The notes: generated from the letters alone by a model not told the origin. A stretch of 64,000 bases of DNA from Streptomyces sp. YIM 121038 (GCF_006088715.1 NZ_CP030771.1:4402001-4466000), one strand, 5' to 3'. Positions 49,924 to 59,065 are shown, counted from the first letter of the stretch. Numbers and translations are program-made.

Positions 49924-50990
49924 GCCGCCGCCTCCGTCCGGGGCGTCCGCTCGCTCTTCGCCCCCGTGAGTTTCAGGAACACGTCGTCCAGGCTCGGCCG
50001 CCGCAGGCCCACGTCCTCCACGGCGATGCCCTCGTCCCGCAGGGTGCGGGCGACGTCGGCGAGGGCGCCGACGCGGTCGGTGACCGCGGCCCGTACGCGC
50101 CGCTCGGCGTCGACCGCCTCGGGCTCGCCGTCGGCGACGCGCGCCACGGCCTTCACCGCGGCGGGCAGGTCGGCGGCCGCGCTGACGACGACCTCCAGCT
50201 GGCTGCCGCCGACGGTGGCCTTGAGGCCGTCGGGGGTGTCGTCGGCGATGGCGCGCCCCTGGTCGATGACGGTGACGCGGGAGGCGAGGCGGTCGGCCTC
50301 CTCCAGATACTGCGTGGTGAGGAGCACGGTCGTCCCACCGGCCACCAAGTCCCTCACGGAGTCCCATACTTCGCTGCGGCCGCGCGGGTCGAGGCCGGTG
50401 GTCGGCTCGTCGAGGAACAGTACGGACGGGGCGAGGATCATGGACGCGGCGAGGTCGAGGCGGCGCCGCATGCCGCCGCTGTACTGCCCGGCGCCCTTGT
50501 CGGCGGCGGCTTCGAGGCCGAACCGCTCCAGGAGCTCCTGCGCGCGGCGGGCGGCCCGGCGCGCGCCGAGGTGGAAGAGGCGGCCGAACATCTCCAGGTT
50601 CTGCCGGCCGGTGAGGACCTCGTCGACGGCCGCGTACTGACCGGTGAGGCCGATGCGGCCGCGCACGACGGCCGGTTCGCGCCCGACGTCGGCGCCGCCG
50701 ACGGTGGCACGGCCGCCGTCGGGGCGGACCAGGGTGGCCAGGACGCGCACGGCCGTGGTCTTGCCCGCGCCGTTCGGCCCGAGCAGGCCGTGGACCGTGC
50801 CGTGCGCGACGGTCAGGTCGAAGCCGTCGAGGGCCTTCTTGTCGCCGTACCGCTTCTCCAGACCACGGGCCGCCACCGCGTACTCCCCGCGGGCCGCCGC
50901 CGCGTACTCCCCGCGGTCCGCGACCCCGCGCTCCCCTCGGTCCGCCACCGCACGCTCTCCGCGGTCCGCCCCGCGTGTGTGTTCACCCAT
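49920..50990 (-). CDS. ABC transporter ATPase (DrrA family) with N-terminal 8-residue repeats
   Basis: 356 residues from ATG 50990, chosen because GGAG is 5 bases upstream; GTG 50993 would leave too short a gap. Residues 10-43 consist of four imperfect octapeptides ([32 protein letters not shown]), encoded by 24-bp direct repeats. Walker A is GPNGAGKTT (near 72), Q-loop [15 protein letters not shown], signature [15 protein letters not shown] (near 167), Walker [12 protein letters not shown] (near 190). A C-terminal DrrA extension includes [14 protein letters not shown]. It is divergent from a TetR gene with paired operators. The octapeptide array is unusual for the family. Confidence 0.92.
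   Translation of the reverse strand: MGEHTRGADRGERAVADRGERGVADRGEYAAAARGEYAVAARGLEKRYGDKKALDGFDLTVAHGTVHGLLGPNGAGKTTAVRVLATLVRPDGGRATVGGADVGREPAVVRGRIGLTGQYAAVDEVLTGRQNLEMFGRLFHLGARRAARRAQELLERFGLEAAADKGAGQYSGGMRRRLDLAASMILAPSVLFLDEPTTGLDPRGRSEVWDSVRDLVAGGTTVLLTTQYLEEADRLASRVTVIDQGRAIADDTPDGLKATVGGSQLEVVVSAAADLPAAVKAVARVADGEPEAVDAERRVRAAVTDRVGALADVARTLRDEGIAVEDVGLRRPSLDDVFLKLTGAKSERTPRTEAAA
50873..50968 (-). repeat. Four tandem 24-bp repeats in the ABC ATPase gene
   Basis: Units at 50873-50896, 50897-50920, 50921-50944 and 50945-50968 share GTACTCCCCGCGG or a close variant. They encode the octapeptides ADRGERAV and relatives. In-frame unit length makes copy-number change tolerable. Confidence 0.75.
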
Positions 50991-51040
50991 CACCGCTCCA
51001 CCATCCGTTCCCCCTCGTCACGCCCTTGCCGACCCTTGCT

Positions 51041-51076
51041 GAGTACACCGTACCCAATAGAGAGTACGCCGTACTC
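51041..51076. promoter_or_regulatory. Paired TetR operators between the ABC exporter and its regulator
   Basis: GAGTACACCGTACCC (51041-51055) and the perfect palindrome GAGTAC-GCC-GTACTC (51062-51076) have centres 21 bp apart, two helical turns. TACTCA within the second, a 17-base spacer and TATCGT (51095-51100) could form the TetR gene promoter. A bound repressor would cover it. Confidence 0.75.
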
Positions 51077-51107
51077 AGTTTCTGTCCAAGGGCTTATCGT
51101 GAGATCC

Positions 51108-51875
51108 ATGACGACCACGGAGACCAGCGGCAGCGGCGACATCACCCGCAGCCTCGAACTGCTCTGGGGCGACGGCGAGCGCCCCACCCGCGGCCCCAAG
51201 CCGGCCCTGACCCTGGAGCGGATCGTCACCGCCGCGGTCGCCCTCGCCGACGCCGAGGGCATCGCCGCCGTCTCGATGCGCCGCCTCTCGCAGGAGCTGG
51301 GCACCGGCACGATGTCGCTGTACCGCTATCTGCCGGGCAAGGCCGAGCTGCTGGACCTGATGCTCAACCACGTCCAGGCGCCCACCGACGACGAGGACGC
51401 CTTCACCGGCGGCTGGCGCGCCGGTGTCGAGGCGTACGCCCGCGAGGTCCTGGAGCGCCACCGCGCGCACCCCTGGCTGCTCCAGGTCAACCAGTCGCGG
51501 CCGGTGCTCGGCCCGAGCGCCGTCGGCGGTCTGGAGAAGGTCCTGTCCCGCATCAAGCCCATGGGCCTGCGCGACCCGGAGCTGATCTCGGTCCTGATCC
51601 TCGTCGAGGGGTACGTCACCGGGGTCGCGCGCATGCAGACGCAGTCGGTGGAGGCCGAGGCCGCCGGGCTCTCCGAGGAGGCCTTCTGGGAGAAGCAGGG
51701 GCCGGTGCTCGGCCGGATCATGACCAGCGGCAGCTATCCGCTGGTGGCCGGGCTCTCCGACGACACGTTCGGCCCGGACTTCGACCACTTCGAGTTCGGG
51801 CTCCAGCGGATCCTGGACGGACTCGACGCCCTGGTCGCACAGCGCGAGAGCGCGGCGGGGCGGCAGCAGGGGTGA
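51108..51875 (+). CDS. TetR-family regulator with TetR_C tetracycline-repressor-like domain
   Basis: 255 residues from ATG 51108; a TATCGT -10 box seven bases upstream suggests a leaderless message. The helix-turn-helix is LERIVTAAVALADAEGIAAV followed by SMRRLSQELGTGTMSLYRYLPGKAELLDLM near 35-85. The C-terminal domain from about 90 (GWRAGVEAYAREVLERHRAHPWLL) is the TetR_C_1 type found beside drug exporters. It most likely represses itself and the DrrAB-like exporter through the paired operators, and is released by a drug ligand. The ligand is unknown. Confidence 0.92.
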   Translation: MTTTETSGSGDITRSLELLWGDGERPTRGPKPALTLERIVTAAVALADAEGIAAVSMRRLSQELGTGTMSLYRYLPGKAELLDLMLNHVQAPTDDEDAFTGGWRAGVEAYAREVLERHRAHPWLLQVNQSRPVLGPSAVGGLEKVLSRIKPMGLRDPELISVLILVEGYVTGVARMQTQSVEAEAAGLSEEAFWEKQGPVLGRIMTSGSYPLVAGLSDDTFGPDFDHFEFGLQRILDGLDALVAQRESAAGRQQG

Positions 51876-51906
51876 CAGACGGGCCCGCCTCTGTCTGTAT
51901 GGAGGG

Positions 51907-52347
51907 ATGAAGCCGAATCCCGCGCGTCCGGCGAGCCCGGAGCTCGCCCGGTTCGAGAAACAGCAGGCGGTCCTGCTGACCAGCCACAAGAAGGACGGCA
52001 CCGGCGTCGGCACCCCGGTCCACTTCGCGGTCGACGGCGACCACGCGTACTTCCGCACCTTCGGCAGGGCGGGCAAGGTCAAGCGGCTGCGCCGGGACCC
52101 GCGGGTGGAGATCGCGCCCTCGACGCTGCGCGGCAAGCCCACCGGGCCCGGGATCACCGCACGGGTGCGGCGCCTCGAACACGGCACCGGCGAGGACGCG
52201 CGCGCCTCCCGCCTCATCGCCCGCAAGTACCCCGTGCAGCAGGGCGTGCTCGTCCCGCTGTGGCACAAGCTCCGCCGGGACGCGACGCTGCACTACGAGG
52301 TCCGGCCGGTCACGGGGCCCGGGGAGAAGACTCCCCCGGCGCCCTAG
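51907..52347 (+). CDS. PPOX-class F420-dependent oxidoreductase
   Basis: 146 residues from ATG 51907, with GGAGGG directly upstream. The split-barrel FMN/F420 fold is recognised by KQQAVLLTSHKKDGTGVGTPVHFAVDGDHAYFRTFGRAGKVKRLRRD (from about 18 to 61) and the Lys/Arg-rich phosphate-binding segment. The C-terminal WHKLRRDATLHYEVRP is typical of the Rv-type members. Such enzymes use reduced F420, which Streptomyces makes. The substrate is unknown. It starts 31 bp after the TetR gene and may be co-transcribed. Confidence 0.85.
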   Translation: MKPNPARPASPELARFEKQQAVLLTSHKKDGTGVGTPVHFAVDGDHAYFRTFGRAGKVKRLRRDPRVEIAPSTLRGKPTGPGITARVRRLEHGTGEDARASRLIARKYPVQQGVLVPLWHKLRRDATLHYEVRPVTGPGEKTPPAP

Positions 52348-52372
52348 CGGGCCTGGTGGGCCGACGGCTGCC

Positions 52373-53362
52373 TCATCCGCCGCGCCGGAACAGACGCTTG
52401 AGGCCGAGCCCCGCGAGCACCACCGCCCCCAGGACCACCGCCCCCTTGGTCGCGCCCCCGGTGAAGCCGCCGTCCCCGTCACCGGAGCCCCCGCCGTCCG
52501 ACGAGCCGCCCCCGCCACCCGCGCCCTTCACCTCGACGGCCTCGACGTCGCTCTGCTCGCCCTCCGTGCCGTACATCAGGTGGCTGCCGTCGGGGCTGTA
52601 CGTCACGGACTCGCCCTGGCGCTGGAGCGGGACGCGCAGGCGGCCCTCGCGCTTGATCCTGCCCTCGCCGCGCCAGGCGAAGGCGACGCCGCCGAAGTAG
52701 CCGCGCAGGGCGAGGTGCTTGCCGTCGGGCGAGAAGGCGCCGTCGGTGACCCACAGGTCGGTGCTCGCGACACGGCGGAAGACGTTGGTGCCGGAGGTGG
52801 AGAGGCGGGCCGGGCCCTCGTAGAGGGAGCCGCCGTCCTCCTTCTTGTCGGCGATGTACACGCGGCCCGTCCTCGGGTGGACCATGAGCGCCTCGGCGTC
52901 GCGCGGCCCGTCGGCGTACTTCACGACGTACTGCGTGGCGCGGACCGACTGGTCCTTGAGCTCCTTGGGCTCGGGCAGCTTGTAGACCCACACGAAGGAC
53001 CACTTGCCGCCGAGGTTGTCGCCGATGTCGCCGACGTACAGGCTGCCGTCGGGGCCCATCGAGATGGCCTCGACGTCGCGCGGCTTGCCGACGCCGGTCA
53101 TGGTGATCCGGGCGACGGTCTTGCCGGTCCTGCTGTCGACGGCGTACAGGTAGGCGCCGCTGTCCTGGTCGTTGTGGGTCCAGTAGACGCCGGGGTGGGC
53201 GCGCGAGGGCACCAGGCCGCTGGACTCGGTGATGCGCGGGTCCTCGATGGTGAACCCGTCGTTGCCCGCCTTGCCGTCGGCCAGGGCGGGGCCGCCGGAC
53301 GCCACCAGGACCGCAGCCACCACCGCCGCGGCCCCGGCCGCGCACACCCTCGAAGAACGCAT
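52373..53362 (-). CDS. Secreted beta-propeller-like protein with C-terminal membrane anchor, unknown function
   Basis: 329 residues from ATG 53362. Signal peptide at 1-28 (hydrophobic AAGAAAVVAAVLVASGG, cleavage near ALADG). The exported part has blade-like repeats: GVYWTHNDQDSGAYLYAVDSRTG near 58, DVEAISMGPDGSLYVGDIGDN near 95, DAEALMVHPRTGRVYIADKKE near 150 and GESVTYSPDGSHLMYGTEGE near 255. A Gly/Ser linker (280-300) leads to a C-terminal helix, GAVVLGAVVLAGLGL, and an RRGG tail, so the protein is probably held at the cell surface. No ligand is predicted. It converges with the PPOX gene. Confidence 0.85.
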   Translation of the reverse strand: MRSSRVCAAGAAAVVAAVLVASGGPALADGKAGNDGFTIEDPRITESSGLVPSRAHPGVYWTHNDQDSGAYLYAVDSRTGKTVARITMTGVGKPRDVEAISMGPDGSLYVGDIGDNLGGKWSFVWVYKLPEPKELKDQSVRATQYVVKYADGPRDAEALMVHPRTGRVYIADKKEDGGSLYEGPARLSTSGTNVFRRVASTDLWVTDGAFSPDGKHLALRGYFGGVAFAWRGEGRIKREGRLRVPLQRQGESVTYSPDGSHLMYGTEGEQSDVEAVEVKGAGGGGGSSDGGGSGDGDGGFTGGATKGAVVLGAVVLAGLGLKRLFRRGG

Positions 53363-53448
53363 GGCTCCAAGCCTGCCACCCCGCGCCCCGGCGGCAGGTG
53401 GCCAGGCTCACATCGCAGCGCACGGGCGCGATCCGCGATGATGAGCGG

Positions 53449-54126
53449 ATGCTCAGGTTCATGTTCGTCGGCGACTCGATGACCATCGGCAGCGCCGGGG
53501 AACACACCTGGCGCTACTGGATGTGGCAGCATCTGTGCGCCACGCTCGGCGCCCCCTTCAAGGTCGTCGGCCCCCGCGAGGCCCTCTACGACAAGGCGGC
53601 CGAGGCCCCCACGTCGTACGCGTACGCCCAACCGGACTTCCCGCGGCGCCACTTGGCGGGCTGGGGCGAGGGCTGGCAGCACATGGTGCCGCTGATCGAG
53701 GACGCGGTGCGGCGGGAGCGGGCGGACGTGCTGCTCGTCTCCCTCGGCCTGATCGACCTCGGCTTCTACACCAACGCCGAGCAGACCGCCGCGAACGTCC
53801 GCGCCTTCGTGACGGCGGCCCGCGCCGCCAACCCGCGCGTCGCGATCGCCGTGCTCCCCGTCATCCCCAACGTCCGCGCGCACGACGACGCCGCCTTCGC
53901 CGCCGAGGTCACCCGCTTCAACGAGCTCCTCGCCAAGACCGTCGCCGACCTGGACACCCCGGCGTCCGCCCTCCTCCTGGCCTCGCCCCCGGACCCGTAC
54001 GACATCCACTACGACACGTACGACGGCACACACCCCAACGAGCGCGGCGAGCGAAAACTCGCCGACGCCTACGCCTCCGCCCTGGCCCAGGCCTGGGACC
54101 TCGGCGCGGTCCCGGCGCCGCGCTAG
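53449..54126 (+). CDS. SGNH/GDSL hydrolase
   Basis: 225 residues from ATG 53449, which follows GATGAT and six bases (possible leaderless start). The nucleophile block is FVGDSMTIG (Ser at residue 10). The third block appears as SLGLIDLGF near 105, where the usual Asn is not obvious. The C-terminal catalytic pair is YDGTHPNERGERKLAD near 202-206 (Asp and His). The fold covers esterases and carbohydrate acetylesterases. There is no signal peptide, so it is cytoplasmic. It is divergent from the secreted propeller protein, 86 bp away. Confidence 0.88.
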   Translation: MLRFMFVGDSMTIGSAGEHTWRYWMWQHLCATLGAPFKVVGPREALYDKAAEAPTSYAYAQPDFPRRHLAGWGEGWQHMVPLIEDAVRRERADVLLVSLGLIDLGFYTNAEQTAANVRAFVTAARAANPRVAIAVLPVIPNVRAHDDAAFAAEVTRFNELLAKTVADLDTPASALLLASPPDPYDIHYDTYDGTHPNERGERKLADAYASALAQAWDLGAVPAPR

Positions 54127-54275
54127 GCCCGCCGTCCGGACCGGCGTCCCCCGTCCGGCCGTCTCCCTTCGGCGCGGCCCCGCCGTCTTTCGGCGCCCCG
54201 GCCCTCGCCTTTCGGCATCCGCTCCTAGCCGGAAGGCCGACGTCCTGGAGGCGGCCGCCTTTCTAGGTTCGGGGC
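54127..54275 (+). promoter_or_regulatory. Leaderless promoter of the DUF418 gene (TAGGTT at 54264-54269)
   Basis: TAGGTT ends six bases before the ATG at 54276. The remaining spacer from the hydrolase stop is GC-rich and holds several CTTTCGGC-like repeats (54170-54220). No ribosome binding site fits, so a leaderless transcript is likely. Confidence 0.4.
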
Positions 54276-55613
54276 ATGACGGTCATGACTCCTCCCACCC
54301 GCGCCACCGAGCGGGCCCTCGCGCCGGACGTCGCGCGCGGCCTGATGCTGCTGCTCATCGCCCTGTCGAACACCGCCTTCCACCTGTGGCGGGCCGAGCA
54401 CGGGCCCTCGGGGTGGCAGCCCGTGGACGGGTCGTGGCTCGACCACGTCGTGCAGTTCCTGATGATCATGACCCTGGACCTGCGGATCTACCCGCTGTTC
54501 GCGTTCCTCTTCGGGTACGGGATGACGCAGATGTATCTGCGCCAGACCGGGCACGGCACCAGCGGGCGCGCCGCCGTGGGCGTGCTGCGCAGGCGCAGCC
54601 TGTGGATGGTCGTCATCGGGCTCGCGCACTCCGCGCTGCTGATGGCGGGCGACATCATCGGCTTCTACGGCGTCCTGAGCCTCGTCCTCGGCTGGGTCTT
54701 CGTGCGCAGGAGCGACCGCGCCCTGAAGTGGTGGATCTGGATCGGCGTCGCGCAGACGCTCCTCCTCACCCTGGCACCGGTCGTCGCCGCGCTGCTGCGC
54801 GGAGAGCTGTGGTCGCTCGGGGACTCCGGGGCCGAACCCGGGTACCTCGCCTACGGGGCGGACGAGAACAGCTGGCCGGCCGCGGCCGGGACGCGGGTCA
54901 CGACCGGCCTCTTCATCACCTTCGGCGCCTCCCTGCTGTCCCTGGTCGGCGGCGGGTACCTCGTCTTCCTGCTGGGGTTCTGGGCCGCGCGCCGACGGAT
55001 CCTGGAGGAGCCGGGCCGCCATCTGCCGCTGCTGCGCCGCACCGCGGTGATCGGCGTCGCGGTGGGCTGGCTCGGCGCGCTGCCCGCGGCGCTCGCCCAC
55101 GTCGGGGCGATCCGCGTACCGGACGACGCGCAGAGCGAGGGCGGCGCCCTGACGACGCTGCGGGACCTCACGGGCACCGCGGGCGGCATCGGCTACGTGG
55201 CCGCGATCGCGCTGTTCGTCGTGTGGTGGACGAACCGCTCCCCGCGCCCGGGCGCCACGGCCGTCGCGGCGGTCGCGGCCGTCGGCAAGCGGTCGATGTC
55301 CTGCTACCTCACCCACTCCCTCCTCTTCGCCCCGCTCCTCGCGGCCTGGGGCCTCGGCCTCGGCGCCCACCTGAGCAGCGCGACCATGGCCCTCGTCGCG
55401 ACGGCCGTGTGGCTGGTGACCGTCGCGGGCGCCTACGCCCTGGAGCGGGCGGGGCGGCGGGGCCCCGCGGAGGCGCTGCTCCGGCGCCTCGCCTACGGCG
55501 CCCGCACGGCCGGGGCCCGCCCGGAGGCCGCGGGCTCGGGCACCCGGAAGGCGGACCCGGGCGACGGGGCCCGGAAGGCGGAGGCCGGGGCCAGCCTGCG
55601 CAGCCCCCGCTGA
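54276..55613 (+). CDS. DUF418-domain membrane protein (YeiB-like)
   Basis: 445 residues from ATG 54276. Residues 10-35 match the family start (ERALAPDVARGLMLLLIALSNTAFHLW), then TLDLRIYPLFAFLFGYGMTQMYLR near 70-93. About ten helices follow. The C-terminal DUF418 region has VAAVGKRSMSCYLTHSLLFAPLLAAWGLGLGA (near 330-360) and ALERAGRRGPAEALLRRLAYG (near 388). The function is unknown; homologues are related to acyltransferase-3 membrane proteins. The last 40 residues are charged and encoded by DNA that overlaps the antiparallel SARP gene by 121 bp. That tail holds a short internal repeat (RKADPGDGARKAEAG). Confidence 0.85.
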   Translation: MTVMTPPTRATERALAPDVARGLMLLLIALSNTAFHLWRAEHGPSGWQPVDGSWLDHVVQFLMIMTLDLRIYPLFAFLFGYGMTQMYLRQTGHGTSGRAAVGVLRRRSLWMVVIGLAHSALLMAGDIIGFYGVLSLVLGWVFVRRSDRALKWWIWIGVAQTLLLTLAPVVAALLRGELWSLGDSGAEPGYLAYGADENSWPAAAGTRVTTGLFITFGASLLSLVGGGYLVFLLGFWAARRRILEEPGRHLPLLRRTAVIGVAVGWLGALPAALAHVGAIRVPDDAQSEGGALTTLRDLTGTAGGIGYVAAIALFVVWWTNRSPRPGATAVAAVAAVGKRSMSCYLTHSLLFAPLLAAWGLGLGAHLSSATMALVATAVWLVTVAGAYALERAGRRGPAEALLRRLAYGARTAGARPEAAGSGTRKADPGDGARKAEAGASLRSPR

Positions 55614-58600
55614 GCCTGGTCCCGCCAGTGCGGGGCGTCGGCCCGGCGCGCCAGGGACAGGGCCTGGCAGTAGTGCGTGACGGCGTCGTCCGCGCGCCCC
55701 AGGTGCTCGGCGATCTCCCCGAGGTACTGGGCGACCGGGCCGAGCGTGACCATCCCGGACCCGGCGCCCGCCAACTCGTCGGCGGCGGGCAGGAGTTCCT
55801 CGTACGCCGCCTCCGCGAGGTCGTCCTCGCCGAGCCGGACGGCGGCGAGCCCGGCGGCCGCGAGGCGCAGCTCGTACAGGAAGTCCCTGCGCATGGTGAG
55901 GAGTTCGGGCAGCAGCGCGCGGGCCCGCGCGCCGTGCCCGGCGGCGGCGAGGGTCAGCGCGTGGGTGGCGCCGCAGCCCGCGCCGCGCCCCCACGTCTCG
56001 TACTCGCGCAGCGACAGGTCCACGTGCTCGGCCAGACGCCCGTCCTGCTGGCGCAGACAGAACAGCGCGAGCCCGTACACGGCGTGCTCGGCGCCCCACA
56101 GGCCGAGCCCGCCGATCTCGTCGCGCGCGGCGGCGTAGCGCCGCCCGGCCTCGTCGTGCCGGTGGGCGACCGCCGGGCGCAGCGCCCCGTACAGGGTGGG
56201 GACGAGGCCGAGCGCCGGCATGCCGAGCCCGGCGGCGAGCCCGCGCACGGCCGCCGCCTGCTCGTCCGCCTCGCGGAACGCGGCCCGGGCGGCGTGCGCC
56301 TGGAGCAGCGCGGTCCGGGCCACCGCCTCGGCCGCGCCGAGGCCCGCGCCCCGGGCGACGGACAGCATCTCCTCGGCGACGCGGGCGCGGCGCGGCGCGA
56401 GCCCGGCGGCACCGTACGTCTGCAGGAGGCGGCTGTTCAGCGCGTGGACGAGCAGCCGTGGATCACCGGCGCGGCGGGCGAGGCGCTCGGCCTCGGCGGC
56501 CGCGCGCACCGCCCGCTCCCCGCCGAAGCCGTCGAGCTCACGGGCGAGGACGGCGTGCAGCCGGCACCGCAACGCGACCTCGGACTCCGGCAGTTCGGCC
56601 AGGAGGCGCTCCACGGCGCCGGTGACGCGCGGGTCGGGCCCGGTCGCGTAGTCGCGGTGGTACCAGAGGGTGGGCATGTCGTCGCACGCCACGAGGCGCG
56701 CGAGGGCGTCGGGGGCGCCGCCCGCGGGGAAGCGCTCCAGGGCGCTGACGCGCTGGGCCCGCGCGCCCTGGAAGTCCCCGGCGGACGTGAGGCTGCGGAC
56801 CAGGCCGACGACGAGATCGGGGCCGTCGGGACCGGCCACCAGCGGGGCGGTGCCGAGGCGTTCGTGGACGACGAGCGCGCGCCGCCACAGCCGCGCGGCC
56901 TCCTGGTGGTCGCCGTCCCGCCGGGCGGCGGTGGCGGCGGCGTCCACGTGCCGCACGGCGCGGTCCACGTCGCGGGGGCCCGCGGACTCCAGGCGGTGGT
57001 GGGCGAGCGCGGCCAGGTCGTCCGGGCGCAGCCGCTCCACGGCGTCGGCGGCGGCGGCGTGCCAGTGGGTGCGGCGCAGCCGGGAGGTCTCCTGGTAGAG
57101 GGTGTCGCGGACGAGGGCGGAGGCGAAGCGGAGGCGGCCGGGCCCCGGTTCGCCGAGCAGGCCGGAGCCCAGGGCCTCCTCCAGGTGGGCGACGGCGGCG
57201 CCGCCCCGGCGGGCCGGGCCGCCCTCGTCGTCCGCCGCGCACATCTCCAGGAAGACATCGATGTCGAGGTCCGTTCCGGCGACGGCCGCGCGACGCAGCA
57301 TGCCCTGCGCGCCGGGACTCAGCGCCCCGAGCCGATGCCGGATCACATCGGCCACACCGGGCGGGACCCGGGTCAGGGCGGCGTCCACGCCCTCGGCGCT
57401 GAGCAGCCGTGCCGTCTCCCGTACGAAGAAGGGGTTGCCGCCGGTGCGCTCCGTGAGGCGGCGGACGGTGTCCTCGTCGAGGTCCGGGGCGGGCTTCCCG
57501 GCGTGGGCCGCCAGCTCGCGCAGGACGGCGCCGACGGCGGTCGCGTCGAGGCCCTGGAGTTCCAGCCTGGCCGGTTCGCAGCGGGCGAGCGCGGCGAGGG
57601 TGTCGCGGGCCGCGTCGGTCAGCTCCTCCGTGCGGAAGGTGACCAGGAGCAGTACGGGGCTCTCCGCCAGGGCGGTGGGCAGTCGGCGCAGCAGCGTGAG
57701 GGTGTCGTCGTCGGCGTGGTGCAGGTCCTCCAGGACGACGGCGAGGGGGGTGCGGCGGGCGACGGCGGCGAGGTGCGCGGTGGCGGCGGTGTGCGTACGG
57801 AACCGGGTGGACTCGGCGTCGGCCCCGGCCACGGATCCGGCGGCGGGGTCGAGGAGCGGGGCGAGCGCGGGCGGGGCCGGGTGCCCGTCGGCGACGAGCG
57901 CGCGCAGGAGCTCCGCCCAGGGGTGCGCGGGCGGGGCGCCGGTCTCCTCCGGGCAGCGCCCCCGGGCTGCGGCCCAGCCGTGGGTGACGGTGAGCGCGTG
58001 GGCGGCCGTCTCGGCGAGGGCGGTCTTGCCCGTGCCGGGGGCGCCGCCCACGAGGGCCACGCGCAGCGCGCCGCGCTCGGCGGCGTGCCGGGCCTCTCGG
58101 GCGAGGCGCTCCAGGGCCTCGCCCCTGCCGGGCAGCTCGGCGGGGGTCTGGTCGACGACGGCCCGGGGCACCTCGGACCGCGCCCACCCCTCCCCGGACT
58201 CCCGGCTCCCCTCGAACAGGCCACGCCCCCCTCGCCCCGCGGGACCGCCGCCCGCGGCGGGAGCGACGGCCTGCGGCGAGACGACGTGCTCCACGGCCCC
58301 CGCCAGGCTTCCGCACTGGCGGAGGATGTCCTCCTCCAGGGTCCGCAGCGCGGGGCCGGGGTCGATGCCCAGTTCCTCCTTGAGGACGGCCCGGGCCGTG
58401 CGCAGGGCGGAGAGGGCGTCGGCCTGGCGGCCCGTGCGGTACAGGGCGAGGGCGAAGAGCCGCCAGCCCTCCTCGCGCAGCGGGTGGGCCCGGGTGTGGG
58501 CCTCCAGGTCGGCGACGACCCGGGCGGCCGCGCCGAGGGCGAGCTCCGCGTCGGCGAGGCGCTCGGCCGCAAGCAGCCGCAGCTCACTGAGCCGGGTCAC

Positions 58601-59062
58601 CTCGGGCGCGGCCCAGGCCTCCGCCGCGAACTCCGCGTACGCGCCGCCCCGCCACAGCTCCAGGGCGGCGGTGAGCCGGTCCCTGGTCTCGGCGGCCCGG
58701 CCGGGCGCGGACGGCTCCGCGGCCCGGCGCACGAGGTCCTCGAAGCGCCAGGCGTCGACCGCCGCGAGGTCGAGGCGCAGCGCGTAGCCGGGCGGCGCGG
58801 TGACCAGGGTGCGGGGCGGGGTGCGGGTGGGGCGGCCGGGTTCGAGCGCCTTGCGGAGCGTGGAGACGAGGGTGCGCAGGGAGCCGAGCGCCCGCTCGGC
58901 GGGGGTGTCCCGCCACAGGTCGTCGATGAGCTGGTCGAGCGGCACGACCCGGCCGCGGGCCATGAGCAGCCGGGCCAGGACGGCCCGGTGGCGCGGGCCG
59001 CGCAGGTCGGCGCGGCGGCCGTCGTCCCACGCCTCCACCGCCCCCAGTACGCGCAGTTCCAT
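55493..59062 (-). CDS. SARP/AfsR-family transcriptional regulator with ATPase and TPR domains
   Basis: 1189 residues from ATG 59062; GTG 59065 is an alternative. N-terminal winged helix: MELRVLGAVEAWDDGRRADL and LDQLIDDLWRDTPAERALGSL. BTAD near 100-250 ending KEELGIDPGPALRTLEEDIL. An AAA/NB-ARC-like ATPase follows, with Walker A GGAPGTGKTAL near 345 and a Walker B-like LAVVLEDLHHADDDTL near 440. The C-terminal half is a helical repeat (TPR) region. It is a large SARP of the AfsR/LuxR-like group, normally activating secondary-metabolite genes. No biosynthetic cluster is in the window. Its 3' end overlaps the DUF418 gene on the other strand by 121 bp. Confidence 0.9.
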   Translation of the reverse strand: MELRVLGAVEAWDDGRRADLRGPRHRAVLARLLMARGRVVPLDQLIDDLWRDTPAERALGSLRTLVSTLRKALEPGRPTRTPPRTLVTAPPGYALRLDLAAVDAWRFEDLVRRAAEPSAPGRAAETRDRLTAALELWRGGAYAEFAAEAWAAPEVTRLSELRLLAAERLADAELALGAAARVVADLEAHTRAHPLREEGWRLFALALYRTGRQADALSALRTARAVLKEELGIDPGPALRTLEEDILRQCGSLAGAVEHVVSPQAVAPAAGGGPAGRGGRGLFEGSRESGEGWARSEVPRAVVDQTPAELPGRGEALERLAREARHAAERGALRVALVGGAPGTGKTALAETAAHALTVTHGWAAARGRCPEETGAPPAHPWAELLRALVADGHPAPPALAPLLDPAAGSVAGADAESTRFRTHTAATAHLAAVARRTPLAVVLEDLHHADDDTLTLLRRLPTALAESPVLLLVTFRTEELTDAARDTLAALARCEPARLELQGLDATAVGAVLRELAAHAGKPAPDLDEDTVRRLTERTGGNPFFVRETARLLSAEGVDAALTRVPPGVADVIRHRLGALSPGAQGMLRRAAVAGTDLDIDVFLEMCAADDEGGPARRGGAAVAHLEEALGSGLLGEPGPGRLRFASALVRDTLYQETSRLRRTHWHAAAADAVERLRPDDLAALAHHRLESAGPRDVDRAVRHVDAAATAARRDGDHQEAARLWRRALVVHERLGTAPLVAGPDGPDLVVGLVRSLTSAGDFQGARAQRVSALERFPAGGAPDALARLVACDDMPTLWYHRDYATGPDPRVTGAVERLLAELPESEVALRCRLHAVLARELDGFGGERAVRAAAEAERLARRAGDPRLLVHALNSRLLQTYGAAGLAPRRARVAEEMLSVARGAGLGAAEAVARTALLQAHAARAAFREADEQAAAVRGLAAGLGMPALGLVPTLYGALRPAVAHRHDEAGRRYAAARDEIGGLGLWGAEHAVYGLALFCLRQQDGRLAEHVDLSLREYETWGRGAGCGATHALTLAAAGHGARARALLPELLTMRRDFLYELRLAAAGLAAVRLGEDDLAEAAYEELLPAADELAGAGSGMVTLGPVAQYLGEIAEHLGRADDAVTHYCQALSLARRADAPHWRDQAQRGLRRLAPASAFRAPSPGSAFRVPEPAASGRAPAVRAP

Positions 59063-59065
59063 CAC

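Noticed and set aside
55493..59062. Secondary-metabolite cluster around the SARP/AfsR-type gene
   Set aside because: No PKS, NRPS, terpene cyclase or other core biosynthetic gene lies in the window. The neighbours are housekeeping or unknown genes.
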